Of a stretch of 10,751 nt of DNA, positions 1 to 6,991 are shown in pieces. How positions within the stretch are numbered: position 1 is the first letter of the stretch; each line of letters opens with the position of its first letter. The notes under the pieces are model-generated. The model saw only the letters and a program-made list of their open reading frames with translations, did not search any database and was not told the DNA's origin. The position numbers and the translations under genes were made by a program. Source of the stretch: Rhodoferax sp. (GTDB taxonomy: Bacteria; Pseudomonadota; Gammaproteobacteria; Burkholderiales; Burkholderiaceae_C); assembly GCA_017880985.1 (NCBI GenBank), contig JADGRK010000055.1, positions 1-10,751 on the forward strand. The letters are read 5' to 3'.

Positions 1-1
1 C

Positions 2-1378
2 GAAGGCTTCATGCTCAAGCAGCCCGAGGTGCAAGGCATGGTTAGCGTGCTGGGCTACAGTTTCTCGGGCCAGGGGCAAAAGGCCGCGCTGGCGTTTGTC
101 ACGCTGAAGGACTGGTCCGAACGCAAGGGGCCAGGCAGTTCGGCGCAGGCGCTGGCGGGACGCTCATTTGGTGCCCTCATGGGCATCCGCGACGCCTTCA
201 TCTTCCCCCTGAGCCCGCCGCCGATTCCGGAGCTCGGTAACGCCTCCGGTTTTAGCTTCCGCCTGCAAGACCGCGGCGGACGGGGTCACCAAGCGCTGCT
301 GACGGCACGTAATCAACTGCTGGGCATGGCCGCGCAGAGCAAAGTGCTCAGCCAGGTGCGGCCCGACGGTCTGGAAGACGCACCGCAACTTCAGGTGGAC
401 ATTGACCGTGACCAGGCAAGCGCGCTGGGGGTCAATTTTGACGCCATCAACAGCGTGATCTCAACCGCTTTGGGCTCGGCCTATATCAACGACTTTCCCA
501 ACGCCGGTCGCCTACAGCGCGTGGTGGTGCAGGCCGATGCACCCGCGCGGATGCAGAGTGACGACCTGCTCAGGCTTAATGTGATGAACAACAAAGGGCA
601 GATGGTGCCGCTGTCCGCCTTTGCCAGCACGCGCTGGATCACGGGTCCGATGCAGACCGTGCGCTACAACGGTTACCCCGCCATGCGCATCGGCGGCAAT
701 GCCGCACCTGGCTACAGCACCGGCGCAGCGCTGGCCGAGATGGAAAAATTGGCCAGCCAGTTACCTGAGGGTTTTGGCTTTGAGTGGACCGGCACCTCGC
801 GCGAGGAAAAGCTGGCCGGCGCCCAGGCCATGATTCTGTATGGCTTTGCGATCCTGTCAGTGTTTCTGTGTCTGGCGGCGCTTTATGAAAGCTGGACCAT
901 TCCACTGGCGGTTGTGCTGGTGGTGCCGCTGGGCGTGCTGGGCGTGATCCTGGCAACACTGCTGCGCGCTTATGCCAACGACGTGTACTTTCAGGTCGGC
1001 TTGATCACCATCATTGGCCTGTCGGCCAAGAACGCCATCCTGATCATTGAGTTTGCCAAGGACTTGCAGGCGCAGGGCAAGAGCGTGATCGAGTCCGCGC
1101 TGGCAGCGGCGCACCTGCGCTTTCGCCCGATCGTGATGACCTCCATGGCTTTCACGCTGGGGGTGCTGCCGCTGGCTATTTCCAGCGGCGCTGGTTCGGC
1201 CAGCCAGCGCGCCATTGGCACCGGCGTGATTGGCGGCATCCTGACCGGCACCTCGCTGGCAGTGCTGTTTGTGCCAATCTTTTTTGTGGTGGTGCGATCC
1301 TTGTTCAAGGACAGTGCACGCCAGCGGCAAATTCACGCCGACCAGGCCGCGCACATGGGAGTGCATAGCGATGAATAA
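2..1378 (+). CDS. RND efflux pump inner-membrane subunit, HAE1 family (AcrB/MexB-like), C-terminal part
   Basis: This is the C-terminal portion (about 459 residues visible) of a proton-driven multidrug exporter of the inner membrane; full-length family members have about 1050 residues, so the start lies upstream of the window. The visible part begins in the second periplasmic porter region. It contains the family stretches VRPDGLEDAPQ, the NDVYFQVG loop and RPIVMTS, and ends with several hydrophobic segments that match TM8-TM12. Residues of the AcrB proton relay are present: the Lys of GLSAKNAILI (codon at 1028), the Arg of RPI (1124) and the Thr of MTS (1139), which suggests a functional pump. 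The stop codon overlaps the ATG at 1371 in the channel gene's frame, as expected of an MFP-RND-OMF operon. The substrate cannot be told from this sequence. No frameshift is seen. Confidence 0.96.
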   Translation, partial: EGFMLKQPEVQGMVSVLGYSFSGQGQKAALAFVTLKDWSERKGPGSSAQALAGRSFGALMGIRDAFIFPLSPPPIPELGNASGFSFRLQDRGGRGHQALLTARNQLLGMAAQSKVLSQVRPDGLEDAPQLQVDIDRDQASALGVNFDAINSVISTALGSAYINDFPNAGRLQRVVVQADAPARMQSDDLLRLNVMNNKGQMVPLSAFASTRWITGPMQTVRYNGYPAMRIGGNAAPGYSTGAALAEMEKLASQLPEGFGFEWTGTSREEKLAGAQAMILYGFAILSVFLCLAALYESWTIPLAVVLVVPLGVLGVILATLLRAYANDVYFQVGLITIIGLSAKNAILIIEFAKDLQAQGKSVIESALAAAHLRFRPIVMTSMAFTLGVLPLAISSGAGSASQRAIGTGVIGGILTGTSLAVLFVPIFFVVVRSLFKDSARQRQIHADQAAHMGVHSDE

Positions 1379-1408
1379 GAGCATCGAAAATCGCGCACGC
1401 CCCAGCCT

Positions 1409-1440
1409 CGTCATTGCGAACGCAGCGCGGCAATCCATGA
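1409..1440. repeat. short dispersed repeat (REP-like) at the 5' end of the channel gene
   Basis: The segment reads GTCATTGCGAACGCAGCGC followed by GGCAATCCATGA. It closely resembles a short palindromic repeat dispersed in many bacterial genomes (consensus of the type GTCATTGCGAGCG...AGCAATCCATG), which gives the tell-tale translation VIANAARQSM. The ends form an inverted pair, ATTGC at 1413-1417 and GCAAT at 1430-1434. It lies between two possible starts of the efflux-channel gene (1371 and 1455). The resemblance is recalled from other genomes; copy number in this genome was not measured. Confidence 0.55.
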
Positions 1441-1454
1441 TCCCAAAGTTCGCC

Positions 1455-2867
1455 ATGAAAACTCTCATTGTCAAAAGCGCAGCACTGGCCACCAGCACCT
1501 TCCTGGCCGCCTGCTCACTGATGCCCGCCTACGAGCGCCCCAACGCACCGGTGGCACCCCAGTGGCCCGCTTCAGCCAGCGTGAGTGCATCAACCAGCAG
1601 CAGTACAGCCCAAAACACCGCGACGTTGGCTTGGCAAGACTATTTTGCCGACGCCGGCTTGCGCGAGCTGATTGACACCGCGCTGACCAACAACCGCGAC
1701 CTGCGGGTGGCGGTACTTAACATCGAGCAAGCCCGAGCTCAACTCGGTATCCGCCGCGCCGATCAGTTTCCCACTCTGGCTGCCGCAGTCGCCGGTTCGC
1801 GTACCGCAACCGGTACCGGCTCTTTCAGTAATGTTTACACCGCTGGACTGACGGTCACGGCCTATGAAGTCGATTTTTTTGGCCGCGTTGCCAGCCTCAA
1901 GGAGCAGGCCCTGGCCCAATATCTGGCCACGACCGAGGCTAGCCAGACCGAACAAATCAGCCTGATTGCCACGGTGGTGCAAAGCTGGCTAAGCCTGTTG
2001 GCAGACGAAGAGCTACTGGCCGTGTCGCGCCAAACGCTCGCCTCACGTGAAGAGTCGCTCACGCTCGTGGAACTCAAGCTGCGCCACGGTGCCGCCTCTG
2101 AACTTGACCAGCGCCTGGCGCAAACCCTGCTGGAAAGCGCCCGCGTCACGCTGGCCCAGCAGATGCGCCAACGCGCGCTGGACGAAAACGCCCTGGTGCT
2201 GCTGCTGGGTCAGCCCTTGAGCACCACTTTTCAGGCACAACTGAGCTCGCAACAATTCACCCAACTGCAGTTTGCCGAGCTGCCCGCCGGGTTGCCCTCA
2301 GACCTGCTGGCAAGCCGCCCCGACATCCGCCAGGCCGAGCAACAGTTGATTGCCAGCAACGCCAACATCGGTGCCGCGCGGGCAGCGTTCTTCCCGCGCA
2401 TCAGCCTCACCGCCGGTGCCGGGTCCGCCAGCAACGAGCTGAGCGGCCTGCTCAAAGACGGTTCCTGGGGCTTCACGCTGGCCCCGCAACTGGTGCTGCC
2501 GCTGTTTGATGCCGGGCGCAATCAGGCCAACCTGGCATCGGCCCAAGCCGCGCGCGACATTGCCGTAGCGCAGTATCAGAAAGCCATTCAAAGCGCCTTT
2601 CGCGAAGTAGCCGACGCACTGGCCGGGCGTGACACACTGGCGCGCCAATTGCACGCCGCCCAGGCCCAGCTTGATGCCGAGGCGGCGCGTTCACGTTTGA
2701 CCAAACTGCGCTATGACAACGGTGCCGCCAGTCAACTCGATTGGCTCGATGCCCAGCGCTCGCTGTTTGCCACCCGCCAGGCGCTGGTACAAACCCGACT
2801 GGCGTATTTGCAGAACCAGGTGTCACTGTACAAAGCGCTGGGCGGTGGTGCATCGCCGAGGCCCTGA
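1455..2867 (+). CDS. outer-membrane efflux channel lipoprotein, NodT/OprM family
   Basis: This is the outer-membrane exit duct that completes a tripartite RND pump with the preceding gene. From the ATG at 1455 the protein has 470 residues, typical of the family. It starts with a lipoprotein signal peptide, MKTLIVKSAALATSTFLAAC, where lipobox LAAC gives Cys20 as the lipidated residue. Two OEP-type halves follow: LAWQDYFADAGLRELIDTAL opens the first, and LASRPDIRQAEQQLIASNAN with ARAAFFPRISLTAG marks the second, a hallmark of OprM/NodT channels. An earlier in-frame ATG at 1371 overlaps the RND stop and has GGGAG 8 bases upstream, giving a 498-residue product with 28 extra residues ahead of the signal peptide. 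Those residues are largely a repeat-derived sequence, so I prefer 1455, although its own ribosome site is poor. The gene identity is secure; the start is not. Confidence 0.93.
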   Translation: MKTLIVKSAALATSTFLAACSLMPAYERPNAPVAPQWPASASVSASTSSSTAQNTATLAWQDYFADAGLRELIDTALTNNRDLRVAVLNIEQARAQLGIRRADQFPTLAAAVAGSRTATGTGSFSNVYTAGLTVTAYEVDFFGRVASLKEQALAQYLATTEASQTEQISLIATVVQSWLSLLADEELLAVSRQTLASREESLTLVELKLRHGAASELDQRLAQTLLESARVTLAQQMRQRALDENALVLLLGQPLSTTFQAQLSSQQFTQLQFAELPAGLPSDLLASRPDIRQAEQQLIASNANIGAARAAFFPRISLTAGAGSASNELSGLLKDGSWGFTLAPQLVLPLFDAGRNQANLASAQAARDIAVAQYQKAIQSAFREVADALAGRDTLARQLHAAQAQLDAEAARSRLTKLRYDNGAASQLDWLDAQRSLFATRQALVQTRLAYLQNQVSLYKALGGGASPRP

Positions 2868-2920
2868 ACGCGGGCTAAGCCGTGGTGCGCCAGCACCAAT
2901 CACAGATCGCCCCTGGTTTA

Positions 2921-2980
2921 TAAGGCTTTTATGGCTCTAGCCCTCGTCACGATTGCGTAAACAGCTATTAAATACATAGT
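2921..2980. repeat. degenerate copy of a Comamonadaceae-type intergenic repeat
   Basis: The segment contains TTTTATGGCTCTAGCCCTCG, then GATTGCG, then AAACAGCTATTAAATACATA. This order (a GGC-CTCTAGC block, a short variable middle, then AACAGCTATTAAAT-CATAG) matches a short intergenic repeat I recall as abundant in Comamonadaceae such as Polaromonas, Rhodoferax and Acidovorax. The function of the family is not known to me. The copy looks diverged, because the middle palindrome is not intact. Copy number in this genome could not be checked. Confidence 0.5.
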
Positions 2981-3131
2981 GGCGTGGAGCGGTGAATTAG
3001 CAAAATCACGGTCAACCAAGTCTGTCATTTGTCGCTTGTCTGTTGATCGGAATTTTTTTCCAACTTTCGACCATGGCGCGCTGTGAACATCGGCCGATCG
3101 AGTTTTGCGACCGGATTCGGAATCGAAACAA

Positions 3132-3150
3132 GGGCCGGCAAGTCCGGCCC
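3132..3150. repeat. GC-rich hairpin upstream of elbB
   Basis: GGGCCGG at 3132-3138 and CCGGCCC at 3144-3150 form a perfect 7-bp stem around the 5-base loop CAAGT. There is no T-run on the plus strand. On the minus strand it is followed by CTTGTTT, which is too weak to call a terminator. It sits just upstream of the presumed elbB promoter and could be an operator, a transcript boundary or a chance palindrome. Confidence 0.45.
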
Positions 3151-3159
3151 AAGGCTCAA

Positions 3160-3205
3160 CTTCAAGTTCTTGCTTTGCGCGCGATAATGCGCTGAAACTC
3201 AGGAG
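3160..3205 (+). promoter_or_regulatory. possible elbB promoter and ribosome binding site
   Basis: A good -10 hexamer, GATAAT, is at 3183-3188. The best-spaced -35 candidate, at 3160-3165, is poor. AGGAG at 3201-3205 lies 6 bases before the elbB ATG and is a strong Shine-Dalgarno, which fixes the start at 3212. Transcription would begin very near 3195, giving a short leader. Confidence 0.35.
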
Positions 3206-3211
3206 ATTCTC

Positions 3212-3889
3212 ATGGCCAAAACACCCAAAATTGCAGTATTGCTGGCCGGTTGCGGCCACCTCGATGGTGCCGAAGTGCGCGAAGCGGTTTTAACGCTGCT
3301 GGCAATAGACCAGCAAGGGGCCTCATTTCAGTGCATCGCGCCCAACGCTTTGCAGTATCACGTGGTCAACCACGTCACCGGTGAGCCGGTGCCCGGTGCG
3401 CAGCGCAACATCCTTGAAGAATCCAGCCGCATCGCCCGCCTGGGCCAATGCCTGGATCTGGCCCAGGCCCGCGTGCAGGACTTTGACGCACTGGTGATGC
3501 CCGGCGGCTACGGTGTGGCGAAGAATCATTGCTCTTTTGCCCTCAAAGGCGCTGAAGCTGAGGTGCGCCCGGATGTAGCGGACTTTGTGCGCGGTTTCTT
3601 CGACGCCAAGAAGCCAGTTGGAGCCATTTGCATTGCCCCTGCGCTGGTGGCCCTGACGCTGCACGGCCACGACCACGCGACCCTCACGCTGGGCAACGAC
3701 GCCGGTTGCGCCAGCGCCATGCAGCAACTCGGCCAGCAACATCAGAACACCCCCAACGCCCGAGAGATCGTGATTGACGAGACACTCAAACTCATCACCA
3801 CCCCGGCCTATATGTTTGATGATGCCAAGCTGAGCGATGTCTTCACCGGCATCGAGCGTTGCGTCGCTGAAGTGCTCAAGCGAATTTGA
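3212..3889 (+). CDS. elbB: ElbB-type glyoxalase, DJ-1/PfpI family
   Basis: This cytosolic protein of 225 residues aligns throughout with E. coli ElbB (about 217 residues, once called sigma cross-reacting protein 27A), a class I glutamine amidotransferase-like fold with reported glyoxalase activity and a historical link to isoprenoid synthesis. Diagnostic segments are LLAGCGHLDGAEVREAVLTL at the N-terminus, NHVTGEPVPGAQRNILEESS, the ALVMPGGYGVAKN loop, and GAICIAPALV, whose Cys140 is the nucleophile-elbow cysteine. The C-terminal ITTPAYM is also typical. The start is supported by AGGAG 6 bases upstream. It stands alone, with 344 bases before it and 163 after, so it is probably monocistronic. 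Its physiological substrate is uncertain even in well-studied relatives; detoxification of reactive aldehydes is the usual suggestion. Confidence 0.93.
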   Translation: MAKTPKIAVLLAGCGHLDGAEVREAVLTLLAIDQQGASFQCIAPNALQYHVVNHVTGEPVPGAQRNILEESSRIARLGQCLDLAQARVQDFDALVMPGGYGVAKNHCSFALKGAEAEVRPDVADFVRGFFDAKKPVGAICIAPALVALTLHGHDHATLTLGNDAGCASAMQQLGQQHQNTPNAREIVIDETLKLITTPAYMFDDAKLSDVFTGIERCVAEVLKRI

Positions 3890-4052
3890 AGCATACTCGT
3901 GACCTGACGTGTGCGCCAACCCCGCGCCTGAACCCAATCGGTTTGGCCCAATAACCCGGACTGCAGTCTGGCTTGAAACCCGTTCTTGCAGCCGCTTCAG
4001 GAGCCCAACCTGAGACTCCCGAACTAACCGCCAGTCCACTGCTCTTTAACCC

Positions 4053-5273
4053 ATGACCCGCACGACCAAAAAACTTTCCATGCTTCAGGTACTGCTGTGC
4101 GGTGCCGCCATCGTGACGCTTTCCATGGGCGTGCGCCACGGCTTTGGCCTGTGGCTGCAACCCATCACCCAAAGCCAGAGTTGGAGCCGGGAAACCTTTG
4201 CGTTTGCCATCGCTCTTCAGAATTTGGTCTGGGGCTTGTCCGGCATTTTTGCCGGCATGGTGGCGGACCGGTTCGGGGCTTTCAGGGTCGTCGCAGTGGG
4301 CGCTGTGTTGTACGCGCTCGGACTGGTCGGCATGGCCTACGCCAACACGCCATTGATGCTGGCGGTTACCGCCGGGGTGTTGATTGGCGTAGCACAGGCG
4401 GGCACCACCTATGCCATCATTTACGGGGTGATTGGTCGCAACATCGCTGCCAACAAACGATCCTGGGCCATGGGGGTTGCCGCGGCAGCTGGCTCATTTG
4501 GACAATTTTTGATGGTGCCGACCGAAGGCTATTTGATCAGCAGTTTTGACTGGCAAGGAGCCTTGGTCATCCTGAGCGTTGCCGTGTTGATGATGATACC
4601 GCTGGCTTGGGGCCTGCGTGAGCCGGGTTTCTCGGGTGGTTCCCTGTTTCAGCGCGAGCAGACGATTTTTCAGGCTTTGCAGGAGGCCTTTCGGTACCCG
4701 AGTTTTCGATTGCTGATGGCAGGCTACTTTGTGTGTGGTTTTCAGGTCGTCTTCATCGGCGTGCACATGCCCAGCTACCTCAGGGACAAGGGCCTGTCGC
4801 CCCAAGTGGCCAGCTACTCGCTGGCGCTGATTGGCCTGTTCAATGTGTTTGGCACTTACGCCGCCGGGGTGCTCGGCCAGCGCATGCAAAAGAAGAACAT
4901 TCTGGCTTTCATTTACCTCGCTCGCGCTTTTGTGATCAGCGTCTTCCTGCTCGGCCCCTTGTCACCTCTGAGCGTCTATATTTTTTCCAGCGTGATGGGT
5001 CTGCTGTGGCTCTCCACGGTACCGCCCACCAACGCCACGGTGGCACAAATTTTTGGCGTCGAACATCTTTCCATGCTCAGTGGCTTTGTGTTTTTCAGCC
5101 ACCAAATCGGCTCTTTCATGGGCGTCTGGCTGGGCGGCTACCTGTATGACCGCACCGGCAGCTATGACTTGGTCTGGTACATCGCGATTGGGCTGGGTGT
5201 ATTGGCAGCGCTGGTCAATCTGCCGATCAAGGAAGCGTCCATTAACCGCAACCCCGCTGCGGTGGGGGCATGA
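4053..5273 (+). CDS. major facilitator superfamily transporter, monocarboxylate/oxalate-formate-like
   Basis: This 406-residue inner-membrane protein has about 12 hydrophobic segments and the two-half layout of an MFS permease, with a polar central loop around residues 190-215. The loop between TM2 and TM3 carries the MFS motif A in the form GMVADRFGAFRVV (residues 68-80). The opening MGVRHGFGLWLQPI, followed by W-S-R-E-T-F-A-F-A, resembles carboxylate porters of the oxalate/formate (OFA) and monocarboxylate groups, so an organic anion is the best guess for substrate; this is inference. No Shine-Dalgarno is visible before the ATG at 4053 or before the in-frame ATG at 4080, so the start is less sure than the gene. 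It heads a close-packed plus-strand run; the next gene begins 4 bases after its stop. No frameshift is seen. Confidence 0.88.
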   Translation: MTRTTKKLSMLQVLLCGAAIVTLSMGVRHGFGLWLQPITQSQSWSRETFAFAIALQNLVWGLSGIFAGMVADRFGAFRVVAVGAVLYALGLVGMAYANTPLMLAVTAGVLIGVAQAGTTYAIIYGVIGRNIAANKRSWAMGVAAAAGSFGQFLMVPTEGYLISSFDWQGALVILSVAVLMMIPLAWGLREPGFSGGSLFQREQTIFQALQEAFRYPSFRLLMAGYFVCGFQVVFIGVHMPSYLRDKGLSPQVASYSLALIGLFNVFGTYAAGVLGQRMQKKNILAFIYLARAFVISVFLLGPLSPLSVYIFSSVMGLLWLSTVPPTNATVAQIFGVEHLSMLSGFVFFSHQIGSFMGVWLGGYLYDRTGSYDLVWYIAIGLGVLAALVNLPIKEASINRNPAAVGA

Positions 5274-5277
5274 CATC

Positions 5278-5418
5278 GTGAAACACAGTCACAAATTGCT
5301 CGGCCTGAAATTTTTGCTTTACGCGGGTCTGGCTTGCGTTCTGCTGGTCGTCTTTGCCCTTTACACACGTCCTGATTTTTTGTTTACTTTGGCGAATCAG
5401 GTTTGGGGCTGCTTCTGA
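5278..5418 (+). CDS. small single-pass membrane protein, function unknown
   Basis: A 46-residue reading frame starts with GTG at 5278, 4 bases after the MFS stop, with GGGGG about 10 bases upstream as ribosome site; it ends 6 bases before the methyltransferase ATG. The product begins with a basic segment (MKHSHKLLGLK), continues with one hydrophobic helix at about residues 10-29, then reads YTRPDF...LANQVWGCF at the C-terminus. The positive N-terminus predicts a cytoplasmic N-end and a short periplasmic tail. I recall similar tiny proteins ending in an Ala-Xaa-Gln-Xaa-Trp-Xaa-Cys-Phe pattern in related bacteria, but cannot name a family. The fit between two genes in the same direction, the start spacing and the clean membrane topology support it as a real gene. 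It could assist the transporter or a membrane complex; nothing shows this directly. Confidence 0.6.
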   Translation: MKHSHKLLGLKFLLYAGLACVLLVVFALYTRPDFLFTLANQVWGCF

Positions 5419-5424
5419 ATTCAA

Positions 5425-6018
5425 ATGAGACTCAAAGATCAATCGCCGATCGGCGCTTCGCCCGGGTCTGACTGCATATCAGGCTGGGTGCAACGCTGGT
5501 CTGACCTCATCGCGCCGGGTGGGTCGGTGCTGGACATCGCCTGCGGTCAAGGGCGCCACATGAAATGGTTGGCTGAAAAGGGGCACCCGGTCACCGGCGT
5601 TGATCGCTCGCCAGTGGCGATTGAGTCCGCAGCAGGATTCGGCCAGACCCTCCTGGCGGATATCGAAAACGATCCGTGGCCCTTGATGAACGGCATACAG
5701 GCGCGTCAGTTTGACGCCGTCATTGTGACCAATTATTTGTGGCGAGCCCTGTTCCCGCTGATCGCGCAAAGCGTTGCCCCCGACGGGGTCCTCATTTATG
5801 AGACTTTTGCCCAAGGCAATGAGACACTGGGAAAGCCGTCGCGTGCTGATTTTCTGCTACAGCCTGCTGAATTGCTTTCCGCTTTTGACAACCTGCACAT
5901 CATCGCCTTCGAACAGGGTTTCCTGGACAACCCGCCGCGACTGGTGCAACGCATCGTCGCAACGCGACCCGATTTGCCCAACAACAGTGATTCTCCCCTG
6001 CGGCGTTTCGCGCTCTAG
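5425..6018 (+). CDS. class I SAM-dependent methyltransferase
   Basis: This cytosolic protein of 197 residues has the Rossmann-type methyltransferase core. Motif I is VLDIACGQGRH at residues 35-45, the S-adenosylmethionine-binding glycine loop. The acidic end of strand 2 is VTGVDRS. ADIENDPWPL follows as the adenine-side acidic motif, and FDAVIVTNYLWRALFPLI forms the strand-4 region. It resembles the short TehB/UbiE-like enzymes, but lacks features that would name a substrate; small molecule and protein targets are both possible. No clear Shine-Dalgarno precedes the ATG at 5425, and translation is probably coupled to the 46-residue gene 6 bases upstream. dapA starts 36 bases downstream. I recall a similar gene next to dapA in other Burkholderiales, which suggests a conserved but unexplained link. 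Confidence 0.88.
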   Translation: MRLKDQSPIGASPGSDCISGWVQRWSDLIAPGGSVLDIACGQGRHMKWLAEKGHPVTGVDRSPVAIESAAGFGQTLLADIENDPWPLMNGIQARQFDAVIVTNYLWRALFPLIAQSVAPDGVLIYETFAQGNETLGKPSRADFLLQPAELLSAFDNLHIIAFEQGFLDNPPRLVQRIVATRPDLPNNSDSPLRRFAL

Positions 6019-6019
6019 T

Positions 6020-6025
6020 TAGAAT
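6020..6025 (+). promoter_or_regulatory. possible -10 element of an internal dapA promoter
   Basis: TAGAAT matches the sigma-70 -10 consensus at 5 of 6 positions, lies immediately after the methyltransferase stop and 30 bases before the dapA ATG. No convincing -35 is found 17 bases upstream. If active, it would let dapA-bamC be transcribed independently of the upstream genes. Confidence 0.22.
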
Positions 6026-6054
6026 GCTCTTTTTCAGTTAATCAGCACTTGGAC

Positions 6055-6948
6055 ATGACATTTTCAACCGGTCAAATTACGGGCAGCATCGTGGCACTGG
6101 TCACGCCCATGCATGAAGACGGCAGCGTGGACTACCCGACGCTGCGCAAGCTGGTCGACTGGCATATCGCCGAGGGCACCGACTGCATTGGCGTGGTTGG
6201 CACCACGGGCGAGTCACCGACCGTCAATGTGCAGGAGCACTGCGAAATTATCCGCGTCGCGGTAGAGCAGGCCGCGCGTCGGGTTCCGATCATGGCCGGT
6301 TGTGGCGCCAACTGCACGGCCGAGGCGATTGAGCTGACCCAGTTCGCCAAAAAAGTGGGGGCCAATTGCCAGTTGCAGGTGGTGCCCTACTACAACAAAC
6401 CGACCCAGGAAGGCCAGTACCTGCACTTCAAGGCCATCGCAGAAGCAGTTGAGCTTCCGATGATCCTGTACAACGTGCCGGGTCGTTCTGTGGCAGACAT
6501 GGCGCACGACACCGTGTTGCGTCTGGCCCAGGTGCCAGGCATTGTCGGCATCAAGGAGGCGACCGGCAATATTGATCGGGCGCAGTGGCTGATCCGGCAA
6601 GCGCCCAAGGGTTTTGCCATTTACTCAGGGGACGACCCGACTGCGGTGGCTCTCATGCTTTGCGGCGGACAGGGTAACGTCAGCGTATCCGCCAATGTGG
6701 CACCCAGGTTGATGCACGAACTGTGCGTGGCAGCCATGGCCGGGGACGCAAGAAGAGCAATGGAAATTCAGTTCAAGCTGCTACCGTTGCATAAAAACCT
6801 GTTTGTCGAGTCCAACCCGATTCCGGTCAAGTGGGCCATGGCACGGATGAAACTGTGCGGTGGTGCCATTCGGCTGCCGATGACCCGTTTGACTCAAGCC
6901 AATGAAGCGATCGTTGAAAGCGCATTGCGTGCCAGCGGCTTGATCTGA
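6055..6948 (+). CDS. dapA: 4-hydroxy-tetrahydrodipicolinate synthase
   Basis: DapA condenses pyruvate with aspartate-4-semialdehyde, the first committed step toward diaminopimelate and lysine, in the cytosol and usually as a homotetramer. The 297-residue product aligns without gaps over most of E. coli DapA. Key residues are all present: Thr50-Thr51 in GTTGES, Tyr139 in ILYNVPGR with its Arg, and the Schiff-base Lys167 in GIKEATG. The C-terminal NPIPVKWA and LRLPMT-like (IRLPMTRL) segments are also typical. The ATG at 6055 is chosen because the family begins just before TGSIVALVTP; an in-frame TTG at 6049 would add only two residues. No strong ribosome site is seen. It is followed after 43 bases by bamC, the same order as dapA-bamC (nlpB) in E. 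coli. The gene looks intact and functional. Confidence 0.98.
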   Translation: MTFSTGQITGSIVALVTPMHEDGSVDYPTLRKLVDWHIAEGTDCIGVVGTTGESPTVNVQEHCEIIRVAVEQAARRVPIMAGCGANCTAEAIELTQFAKKVGANCQLQVVPYYNKPTQEGQYLHFKAIAEAVELPMILYNVPGRSVADMAHDTVLRLAQVPGIVGIKEATGNIDRAQWLIRQAPKGFAIYSGDDPTAVALMLCGGQGNVSVSANVAPRLMHELCVAAMAGDARRAMEIQFKLLPLHKNLFVESNPIPVKWAMARMKLCGGAIRLPMTRLTQANEAIVESALRASGLI

Positions 6949-6961
6949 TCGACTCGATCAG
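6945..6961. repeat. small hairpin between dapA and bamC
   Basis: CTGATCG (6945-6951) and CGATCAG (6955-6961) form a perfect 7-bp stem around ACT; the stem includes the dapA stop codon. There is no T-tract, so it is not an intrinsic terminator. It could stabilise the 3' end of the dapA message or modulate read-through into bamC. Confidence 0.4.
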
Positions 6962-6991
6962 GCCTCACCCATAACCCCAAGGGATATTTTT

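Larger units (their letters stand above)
2868..3211. other. intergenic region between efflux operon and elbB
   Basis: No convincing gene lies in these 344 bases. Just after the channel gene there is a small hairpin, TGGTGC / GCACCA with a 4-base loop at 2883-2898, but no T-tract follows, so it is at best a weak terminator. The middle holds a degenerate dispersed repeat (2921-2980) and an AT-richer stretch. The right end holds a GC-rich hairpin (3132-3150) and the probable elbB promoter. A minus-strand open frame at 2918-3259 overlaps the elbB start and has no recognisable protein character. Confidence 0.6.

Noticed and set aside
857..1498. Long minus-strand open frame (213 residues) opposite the RND pump gene
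   Set aside because: Composition is His/Gln/Arg-rich with no domain; it is the complement of a clearly conserved RND coding sequence and is explained by GC-rich codon bias.
2918..3259. Minus-strand open frame of 113 residues in the efflux-elbB intergenic region
   Set aside because: It runs through a dispersed repeat and a hairpin, overlaps the elbB start and promoter, and has no family resemblance.
3956..3971. Palindrome GACTGCAGTC with flanking pairs between elbB and the MFS gene
   Set aside because: The stem is short and needs a G-U pair, there is no T-tract and no promoter nearby; chance is the simplest explanation in a 163-base gap.
3323..4039. Minus-strand open frame of 238 residues opposite elbB
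   Set aside because: It overlaps the well-conserved elbB almost entirely, lacks any recognisable motif, and the ElbB reading is certain.
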